From Acidobacteriaceae bacterium (GTDB lineage Bacteria; Acidobacteriota; Terriglobia; Terriglobales; Acidobacteriaceae): a DNA stretch of 53,897 bases. The DNA lies in the NCBI GenBank assembly GCA_030037545.1, contig JASHRF010000112.1, positions 1-53,897 of the forward strand, in the 5' to 3' direction. The notes under the pieces are model-generated. The model searched no databases, was not told the origin of the DNA, and worked only from the letters and a program-made list of their open reading frames with translations. A program made the translations under genes and the position numbers. This document shows, piece by piece, positions 48,918-53,897 of the stretch (positions within the stretch are counted from its first letter, which is position 1; every line of letters starts with the position of its first letter).

Positions 48918-49012
48918 GGGTGCAGTATAGCCGGGCGCGCGCAGTCATCCGCGCGCGGAACATGGCGCAACCGTGCCTCGGCAGCCCGGAAAAATTGCCC
49001 TGAAAATTAAGA

Positions 49013-49081
49013 AGCGGGCCCCCGGCACCGGGAGTGGAAGGTTTCCCGGAACCGGTTGCCCGCTGGACCCTGGACCGGGTC
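49013..49081. ncRNA. Candidate structured RNA between the GT2 gene and the atp operon
   Basis: AGCGGGC (49013-49019) pairs perfectly with GCCCGCT (49058-49064). Inside that stem are two further hairpins, CCCGG-CA-CCGGG (49021-49032) and TTCC-C-GGAA (49043-49051), giving a three-way-junction-like fold. Immediately after comes GACCC-TGGACC-GGGTC (49066-49081). Four nested or adjacent stems in 70 bases is more than expected by chance even in GC-rich DNA. I do not recognise a known riboswitch. It could belong to the leader of either divergent gene or be a repeat. The rest of the 48918-49282 gap contains only the atp promoter. Confidence 0.3.
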
Positions 49082-49194
49082 TAGGTGGTAACTTAAGTTT
49101 AGGCTAGTTTTGCGCAAAATCAAGCCCTTTTTGGGGTTAATTTTCACCGGCCGTGACTCCTGTCACAGGACCACGGGCAATCGCCCTCCGCGCG

Positions 49195-49224
49195 TTGACC
49201 ATAGCCGCTAAATCTTGATACAAA
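49195..49224 (+). promoter_or_regulatory. Candidate promoter of the atp operon
   Basis: TTGACC (49195-49200), an 18-base spacer and TACAAA (49219-49224) form a good sigma-70 promoter 58 bases before the first atp gene. This is the only strong match in the divergent intergenic region for the plus strand. Confidence 0.5.
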
Positions 49225-49282
49225 AGAGTGTTCTAGTGCATACGAACGCCATTGGAAAGCCGGAGCGAATCCCCTTCTGAAA

Positions 49283-49810
49283 ATGGTTGTCATCGTGCAA
49301 CAAACCGGCGCGCTCCTCACCGGCGCACTCGCCGTAGCCACTGCGCCTGCAAAACCGTCGCTGGGCGGCGAGCTGCTCGGCCTGCTGGAGGGGTCGATCC
49401 CCACGGCGCTGCTATTCCTGGTTCTGGTGGTGATCTACGAGTACCTCATCCAAAAGCCCTTGACGGCCGCGCTGGCCCGGCGCCGCGCCCTGACCGAGGG
49501 AGCCATGGAAGAGGCCAACAAGTCGATTGCCCGTGCCGAAGCGCGCGCCGCCGAGTACGCTGAGAAGCTCCGTTTGGCTCGCGCCGAAGCCTACAAGATT
49601 CGCGAGCAGCGCCTCAAGCAGTGGAACGCCGAGCGCGACGCCGCCCTGGATGCGGTGCGCAAGAGTGCTCGCGACAAGGTAGACCAGACCAAGGCCGATC
49701 TTGACGCCGAGACCGCCGCTGCTCGTCAGGCCATTCAGGCCTCTGTGAGCGATCTGGCCCGCCTGGCCGTCCGCGCCGTGCTGCCCGTGGCCGCCGGGGG
49801 TTCCCGTTGA
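49283..49810 (+). CDS. atpF': F-type ATP synthase F0 subunit b' (AtpF-like)
   Basis: 175 residues. A single membrane helix (about 36-52: IPTALLFLVLVVIYEYLIQK) is preceded by a short N-terminus and followed by a long charged coiled coil (ALARRRALTEGAMEEANKSI, then REQRLKQWNAERDAALDAVR), which is the peripheral-stalk architecture. Two b-type genes in tandem indicate a b/b' heterodimer. The stop codon overlaps the TTG of the next gene (TTGA). The usual Shine-Dalgarno is lacking immediately before 49283, so a start within a few codons is possible. Confidence 0.82.
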   Translation: MVVIVQQTGALLTGALAVATAPAKPSLGGELLGLLEGSIPTALLFLVLVVIYEYLIQKPLTAALARRRALTEGAMEEANKSIARAEARAAEYAEKLRLARAEAYKIREQRLKQWNAERDAALDAVRKSARDKVDQTKADLDAETAAARQAIQASVSDLARLAVRAVLPVAAGGSR

Positions 49811-50586
49811 AACCATTCGCCAGCCGCTCCCGTTCTTCCGCTTCGATTCTCATCTTTGCGCTTCTGGCAGCGTTTTCGGTGGCGCTGTTCGCCGCGCCTG
49901 GCCGCGCCCTCGCGCAATCGGCCGCTCCCGCCCCGCAGTCGCAGTCTGTAAACGCGGCCGATAATCCTGCCGCAGCCGAAACGCCCAAATCCGAAGAAGA
50001 GCAAGAAAACGGCTTCCTCAACGGGCCGGTGGTGCACAAGATCGCCGACTTGCTGCATATCAGCGAGCCCACCGCGCGGGTTTTGTTCCTGGCCATCAAC
50101 TTCGCCATCATCTTTCTGGCCATAGCTATTCCGCTCACCCGGACCATGCCCGGAGTCTTCCGCAAGCGCTCGCAAACGCTGCGCCACAGCCTGGAGCTGG
50201 CCCGCCAGGCCACTGAGGAGTCGCGCCAGCGGCTCAGTGCCATGGAAGTCAAACTGGCCGGCCTCGACCAGGAGATCGCCTCCTTCCGCGCCCAGGTGGA
50301 ACAGGAGAGCCTGGAAGACGAAAAACGCATCAAGGCCGCGCTGAAGGAAGAGAGCGAGCACATTGTAGCCGCTGTCGAAATGGAGATTGGCGCCGCCGCC
50401 AGCCACGCCCGCCGCGGCCTGCGGGCCTTTGCTGCCGATCTGGCCGTGGAGCACGCTGCGCAGCAAATCGCTCTCACGCCGGAAACCGACCGCGCGCTCA
50501 TCCACGAATTCATCGGCCAGGTAGCTGCCGGCAATACGCCCGGCAATGGCGGCGCATCACCGGCCGCCAGAGGGGGCAAAAAGTAA
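49807..50586 (+). CDS. atpF: F-type ATP synthase F0 subunit b, with signal-peptide-like N-terminal extension
   Basis: 259 residues, considerably longer than the usual 160. The first 37 residues look like a cleavable signal peptide (SILIFALLAAFSVALFAAPG ending RALAQS). Then comes an acidic linker (about 45-70), the membrane helix VLFLAINFAIIFLAIAIPLT (about 96-115), and a coiled coil (RHSLELARQATEESRQRLSA onward). With the extension, the N-terminus would pass the membrane before the normal b helix, consistent with the periplasmic N-terminus of subunit b. It overlaps b' by 4 bases and abuts atpH. Confidence 0.82.
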   Translation: MKPFASRSRSSASILIFALLAAFSVALFAAPGRALAQSAAPAPQSQSVNAADNPAAAETPKSEEEQENGFLNGPVVHKIADLLHISEPTARVLFLAINFAIIFLAIAIPLTRTMPGVFRKRSQTLRHSLELARQATEESRQRLSAMEVKLAGLDQEIASFRAQVEQESLEDEKRIKAALKEESEHIVAAVEMEIGAAASHARRGLRAFAADLAVEHAAQQIALTPETDRALIHEFIGQVAAGNTPGNGGASPAARGGKK

Positions 50587-51129
50587 ATGGCCGCTTTCGT
50601 CTCCCGTTACGCCGGCGCTTTTCTCGATGTGGTCACGGATGCAAAACTCGACACCGCGGCCATCGACCGCCAGCTCAACGACTTTCTCGCCACCTGGAAT
50701 GGCAGTCGCGAGCTGCGCGAATTCTTTACCAACCCCGCGTTTCCCGCGGCGCAAAAAGTCGCCGTACTTGATAAGCTCAACGCCGAGCTTGGCATGATGA
50801 AAGAGCTGCGCAACCTGATGGCGGTGCTCATTCACAACGGCCGCATCGCGCAGATCGCGGAAGTGGCCACAGCCTATCGCAGCATGTTGCAGGAGCGGAT
50901 GGGCATCAAGCCGGCGGAGATCGTTACGGCGCGCGAACTGAGCCAGGAAGAGCGCGGCGCCCTGGTGGCCGAAATCAGCAAGCTGGCCGGAGCGCGCATC
51001 GATCCAAGTTTCAAGCAGGACAAAGCGATCCTTGGCGGCACCGTCGTCCGCATCGGATCCACGGTGTACGACGGCTCTGTCCGCGGCCGCCTGGAGCGGC
51101 TGAAAGAAACCTTGACCGGGAATCCGTAA
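50587..51129 (+). CDS. atpH: F-type ATP synthase F1 subunit delta
   Basis: 180 residues, ATG one base after the preceding stop codon. The N-terminal six-helix bundle (FVSRYAGAFLDVVTDAKLD ... LREFFTNPAFPAAQKVAVLD) and the C-terminal signature DPSFKQDKAILGGTVVRIGS then VYDGSVRGRLERLKETL are complete. Delta links the peripheral stalk (b/b') to alpha3beta3. Next in the operon is a degenerate inserted gene, then atpA. Confidence 0.93.
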   Translation: MAAFVSRYAGAFLDVVTDAKLDTAAIDRQLNDFLATWNGSRELREFFTNPAFPAAQKVAVLDKLNAELGMMKELRNLMAVLIHNGRIAQIAEVATAYRSMLQERMGIKPAEIVTARELSQEERGALVAEISKLAGARIDPSFKQDKAILGGTVVRIGSTVYDGSVRGRLERLKETLTGNP

Positions 51130-51130
51130 G

Positions 51131-51176
51131 TAGAGAGAAGAGAGAAGAGAGAAGAGGACAGTGGGAAGAGAACAGG
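51131..51176 (+). repeat. Purine-rich tract, left flank of the four-helix-bundle insertion
   Basis: TAGAGAGAAGAGAGAAGAGA, continuing GAAGAGGACAGTGGGAAGAG and AACAGG, is almost pure purine and lies immediately after the atpH stop codon. Its later part (GGGAAGAGAACAGG) is roughly the inverse of the right-hand tract at 51573-51621 (CTGTTCTCTTTTCTC), so the two can pair across the inserted gene. Confidence 0.5.
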
Positions 51177-51204
51177 AATTGGAGGCCGGTGAAAGTGGGT
51201 CAAA

Positions 51205-51575
51205 ATGGCGCAATCGTTTCGGAACCTTCTAATGTGGCAGCGATCGATGCAGTTGACCGTCGCCGTCTATCGCCTGACAAAGGGTTTTCCGCGCGATGAG
51301 CTTTACGGGCTTACCAGTCAAATCAGACGCGCGGCTGTTTCCATGCCCAGTAACATTGCTGAAGGCACGGGCGGCTGAATACGGGCGAGTTCAAGCAGTT
51401 TCTTGGGATCGCTCGCGGTTCAAATTGTGAACTACGAACGCACTTGCAGATCGCTAAAGCGTTGGGGATGGGAGATTCTAAACTGCTGAACGAGGCCGAA
51501 GAACTATCCCGGGAAGTCGGAAGGATGATCTACGCAACTTTGCAATCGCTCCGAAAGCGCATGTTAACAAACTGA
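51205..51575 (+). pseudogene. Frameshifted four-helix-bundle protein (23S-intervening-sequence/S23, avd-like) inside the atp operon
   Basis: From the ATG at 51205 the frame reads SFRNLLMWQRSMQLTVAVYR, then GFPRDELYGLTSQIRRAAVS and MPSNIAEGTGG, the clear pattern of the S23/IVP four-helix-bundle family, to a stop at 51376-51378. Moving to the next frame at about 51378 it continues NTGEFKQFLGIARGSNCELR, then LQIAKALGMGDSKLLNEAEE and ends LRKRMLTN with a stop at 51573-51575. The family consensus IAEGxGRxSTGEFxQFLxIARGS bridges the break, so one base has been lost (or misread) at about 51372-51378. These proteins are known from inserts in 23S rRNA genes, and a homolog (avd) assists diversity-generating retroelements. 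Here it interrupts a conserved operon and is flanked by inverted purine/pyrimidine tracts. Confidence 0.8.
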
Positions 51576-51621
51576 TCTCTGATCTCTGTTCTCTTTTCTC
51601 TGATCTTTTCTCTGATCTCTT
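51573..51621 (+). repeat. Pyrimidine-rich TGATCTCTG tract, right flank of the four-helix-bundle insertion
   Basis: TGATCTCTGATCTCTGTTCT, then CTTTTCTCTGATCTTTTCTC and TGATCTCT, is built from four variants of TGATCTCT/TGATCTTTTCTC and ends 11 bases before the atpA ATG, just before its AAGGA ribosome-binding site. The same words recur between atpA and atpG at 53171-53253. Confidence 0.55.
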
Positions 51622-51632
51622 AAGGAACGCAA

Positions 51633-53165
51633 ATGGCTCAAATCAAGGCAGACGAGATTACTCAACTCCTTCGCGAGCAGATCGCGAACTACGACGCCAA
51701 AGTCCAGGTGGACGAGGTTGGGACCATCACCACGCTGGGCGACGGTATTGCCCGCCTCCACGGTCTCGATAAGGTGATGGCCGGCGAGCTGCTCAGCTTC
51801 CCGCATGGCATTGCCGGCCTGGCTCTCTCGCTTGAAGAAGACCAGGTGGGCGCCGTTATTCTGGGCGATTACATCGAGCTTAAAGAGGGCGAAGAGGTCA
51901 AGCGAACCGGAAAGATTCTTTCCGTCCCCGTCGGCGAGGCCATGATCGGCCGGGTGGTCGACGCGCTGGGCCAGCCCATCGACGACCGGGGCCCTATCGC
52001 CACCACGCAAACCCTCCCCGTGGAGCGCCTGGCTCCCGGAATCATCGATCGCCAGCCCGTCCGCGAGCCCATGGCCACCGGACTCAAGGCCATCGACGCC
52101 ATGATCCCCATCGGGCGCGGCCAGCGCGAGCTTATCATCGGCGACCGCCAGGCCGGCAAAACCGCCGTATTGCTCGACACCATCATCAACAACGCCAAAA
52201 ACGATCTGATCTGCATTTACTGCGCTATCGGCCAGAAACGCTCGTCCATCGCCCAGGTGGTGCAAACGCTCAGTGAAGCCGGCGCCATGGGCCACACCAT
52301 CATCGTGGCCGCCTCGGCCTCAGAGCCCGCGCCCATGCTGTATCTCGCGCCCTACGCTGCCTGCGCCATGGGCGAGTTTTTTCGCGACAACGGCCGCCAT
52401 GCGCTGGTCATGTACGACGATCTCTCCAAGCACGCCATGGCCTACCGCGAAATTTCGCTGCTGCTGCGCCGCCCGCCCGGCCGCGAAGCTTACCCGGGCG
52501 ACGTTTTCTATCTCCACTCGCGGCTGCTGGAGCGCGCCTCAAAGCTCAGCGACAAACGCGGCGGCGGCTCGCTTACCGCGCTGCCGGTTATCGAGACCCA
52601 GGCTGGCGACGTCTCTGCATATATTCCCACCAACGTAATTTCGATTACCGACGGCCAGATCTTCCTCGAGACCGACTTGTTCAACTCCGGTGTCCGTCCG
52701 GCCGTGAACGTGGGCCTTTCGGTCTCGCGCGTCGGCTTTTCGGCGGCCATCAAGGCGGTCAAGCAGGTTGGTTCTACGCTCAAACTCGATCTGGCGCAGT
52801 ATCGCGAGCTGGCGGCCTTTGCGCAGTTCGGCTCCGACCTCGATCCGCTCACGCAGAAGCAGCTCAACCGCGGCCAGCGCCTGACCGAGTTACTCAAGCA
52901 GCGGCAGTTTCAACCGCTGACCTGGCAGAAGCAGGTTGTAGTGCTATTCGCGGGAACGCAGGGCTACCTCGACGACCTGAAGGTGGAAGACGTCATGGCC
53001 TTCGACGAGGGCCTGCACAAGTACTTCGCTGCTGCGCAGAGCGCAGTAATGGATGAGCTCACGGCCAAGAGGCAGCTCGACGACGACCTCCGCAACAAGC
53101 TTCATGCGGGAATCAAGGAGTACGCGGCAGATTTCAAGGCGCAATTGGCCGCAACAACAGCGTAA
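51633..53165 (+). CDS. atpA: F-type ATP synthase F1 subunit alpha
   Basis: 510 residues, ATG at 51633 with AAGGA 7 bases upstream. The Walker A motif is [16 protein letters not shown] (Lys176), and [20 protein letters not shown] the Walker B/catalytic-interface region. The arginine finger region is [20 protein letters not shown] then [11 protein letters not shown]. Length and motifs match the non-catalytic nucleotide-binding alpha subunit. It lies between the two repeat-bearing spacers described here. Confidence 0.97.
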   Translation: MAQIKADEITQLLREQIANYDAKVQVDEVGTITTLGDGIARLHGLDKVMAGELLSFPHGIAGLALSLEEDQVGAVILGDYIELKEGEEVKRTGKILSVPVGEAMIGRVVDALGQPIDDRGPIATTQTLPVERLAPGIIDRQPVREPMATGLKAIDAMIPIGRGQRELIIGDRQAGKTAVLLDTIINNAKNDLICIYCAIGQKRSSIAQVVQTLSEAGAMGHTIIVAASASEPAPMLYLAPYAACAMGEFFRDNGRHALVMYDDLSKHAMAYREISLLLRRPPGREAYPGDVFYLHSRLLERASKLSDKRGGGSLTALPVIETQAGDVSAYIPTNVISITDGQIFLETDLFNSGVRPAVNVGLSVSRVGFSAAIKAVKQVGSTLKLDLAQYRELAAFAQFGSDLDPLTQKQLNRGQRLTELLKQRQFQPLTWQKQVVVLFAGTQGYLDDLKVEDVMAFDEGLHKYFAAAQSAVMDELTAKRQLDDDLRNKLHAGIKEYAADFKAQLAATTA

Positions 53166-53170
53166 GGAAT

Positions 53171-53253
53171 GAGAGATCAGAGAACAGAGATCACGAAAGG
53201 CCGAACCGTCGAACAAAATGCACTGATCTCCGATCTCTGACCACTGATCTCTG
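53171..53253. repeat. Inverted TGATCTCTG repeats in the atpA-atpG spacer (gene-free counterpart)
   Basis: GAGAGATCAGAGAACAGAGA then TCA (53171-53193) is roughly the reverse complement of TGATCTCCGATCTCTGACCA then CTGATCTCTG (53224-53253). The arms enclose only about 30 bases with no ORF, and they share the words of the tract at 51573-51621. This looks like the same kind of element without its gene. It can form a hairpin in the atpA-atpG message. Confidence 0.55.
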
Positions 53254-53262
53254 GAAAAAAGA

Positions 53263-53897
53263 ATGGCAAACGTTCTCGATCTCCGGCGCCGCATCCGCAG
53301 CGTGAAAAACACGCGGCAAATCACCAAGGCCATGAAAATGGTCTCGGCCGCCAAGTTGCGCCGCGCTCAGGAGCGCGCTCTGGCCGCCCGTCCCTACGCG
53401 CGCATGATCGTCAGCGTCCTGGGGTCGCTCACCCGCCGCGTAGCCCTCTTCGATGAAGCCACCGGCAACATCTGCCACCCGCTGTTCATCACCCGGCCTG
53501 AGAAGCGCGTGCTGCTCATCGTCATCAGCGGTGACAAGGGCTTCGCCGGCGCCTTCAACGCCAACATCCTCAAGACCGCCTGCCAATTCATCCAGGCCAA
53601 TCCAGACAAGGAAATCGACATCGACGCCGTGGGCCGCAAGGGCCGCGACCAGTTGCGCCGCCGCTATCCTACCGCGGCCTATGTTGAGAAGCAGGATGAG
53701 CAGGGCCGCGCCGTTCAGGCGCGGGAGCCGCGCCAGGGCAAGGTGGAGCTCACCGGCGATCACCCCGGCCTGTTGACCAACCTCGAAACTTCGCGCGTTC
53801 AGGATCTGGCTCACTCCATCATCTCTCGCTACGTGCGCGAGGAGATTGACGCCGCCTACATCGTCTATAACGAGTTCAAGTCGGTCATCTCGCAGCG
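53263..53897 (+). CDS. atpG: F-type ATP synthase F1 subunit gamma, partial (right edge of window)
   Basis: ATG at 53263. The N-terminus MANVLDLRRRIRSVKNTRQI then TKAMKMVSAAKLRRAQERAL is the invariant first helix of the rotor shaft gamma, and LLIVISGDKGFAGAFNANIL is the Rossmann-like core. 211 codons are visible. A 25-residue charged stretch after YPTAAYVEKQDEQGRAVQAR, about 160-180, appears longer than in most homologs and is worth noting. The C-terminal helix lies outside the window. Confidence 0.94.
   Translation, partial: MANVLDLRRRIRSVKNTRQITKAMKMVSAAKLRRAQERALAARPYARMIVSVLGSLTRRVALFDEATGNICHPLFITRPEKRVLLIVISGDKGFAGAFNANILKTACQFIQANPDKEIDIDAVGRKGRDQLRRRYPTAAYVEKQDEQGRAVQAREPRQGKVELTGDHPGLLTNLETSRVQDLAHSIISRYVREEIDAAYIVYNEFKSVISQ

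Overview
The window looks like a chromosomal segment from a member of the Acidobacteriota (Terriglobia/Acidobacteriaceae-like). This is inferred from the GC-rich coding style, an Oar-like TonB-dependent receptor with an N-terminal carboxypeptidase-regulatory-like domain, many GTG/TTG starts, a GH51 enzyme, and an F-type ATPase operon ordered b'-b-delta-alpha-gamma without atpB/atpE next to it. No taxonomic search was possible, so the assignment is inference.

Layout. (1) 1-5.5 kb: the 5' end of an IS110-family recombinase running off the left edge, a small inverted-repeat element, a frameshifted remnant of a small 'LDGVW' protein, a large Oar/TonB receptor and a GntR/HutC-type regulator. (2) 5.9-15 kb: a GAF-PAS sensor histidine kinase, then on the minus strand a secreted GH51 alpha-L-arabinofuranosidase and an OmpA-like protein with Ig-like repeats, then a ribbon-helix-helix protein, a small outer-membrane beta-barrel, and decayed IS630 and IS5 transposase pieces. 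(3) 15.5-38.5 kb, all on the plus strand: an exopolysaccharide locus of Wzx/Wzy type. It has a structured leader, a Wzc-like BY-kinase co-polymerase, a Wza-like export protein, a Wzx-like flippase, six glycosyltransferases, a nucleotidyltransferase/dead-P-loop protein followed by a thymidylate-kinase-like enzyme and an APH-like kinase, a Wzy-like polymerase, a methyltransferase, a GT-C-like membrane protein, and a nucleotide-sugar dehydrogenase plus epimerase. (4) 38.5-40 kb, minus strand: a control module of a NusG/UpxY-like antiterminator, a 33-codon small ORF and a CpsB-type PHP tyrosine phosphatase, converging on the polysaccharide genes. (5) 40.3-49 kb: tRNA-Asn, folK, a second TonB receptor, tgt, a winged-helix regulator with its membrane-protein partner behind a palindromic promoter, a TPR-GT9 fusion and a GT2 enzyme. 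(6) 49.2 kb to the right edge: the atp operon. A frameshifted four-helix-bundle (S23/IVP-type) gene between purine/pyrimidine inverted tracts sits between atpH and atpA, and a short gene-free version of the same tracts sits between atpA and atpG.

How it fits together: Wzx, Wzy, BY-kinase and export protein form the assembly and export machine. The glycosyltransferases, dehydrogenase, epimerase, methyltransferase and the kinase-like trio make and decorate the repeat unit. The CpsB phosphatase should oppose the BY-kinase, and the NusG paralog probably controls read-through of the long operon. No initiating phosphoglycosyl transferase is visible.

The most interesting observations are the kinase-like trio in the polysaccharide locus, the four-helix-bundle cassette and its empty counterpart in the atp operon, three different TA-flanked inverted-repeat elements in a window that also holds an IS630 transposase remnant, and the unannotated small ORF coupled to the PHP phosphatase.
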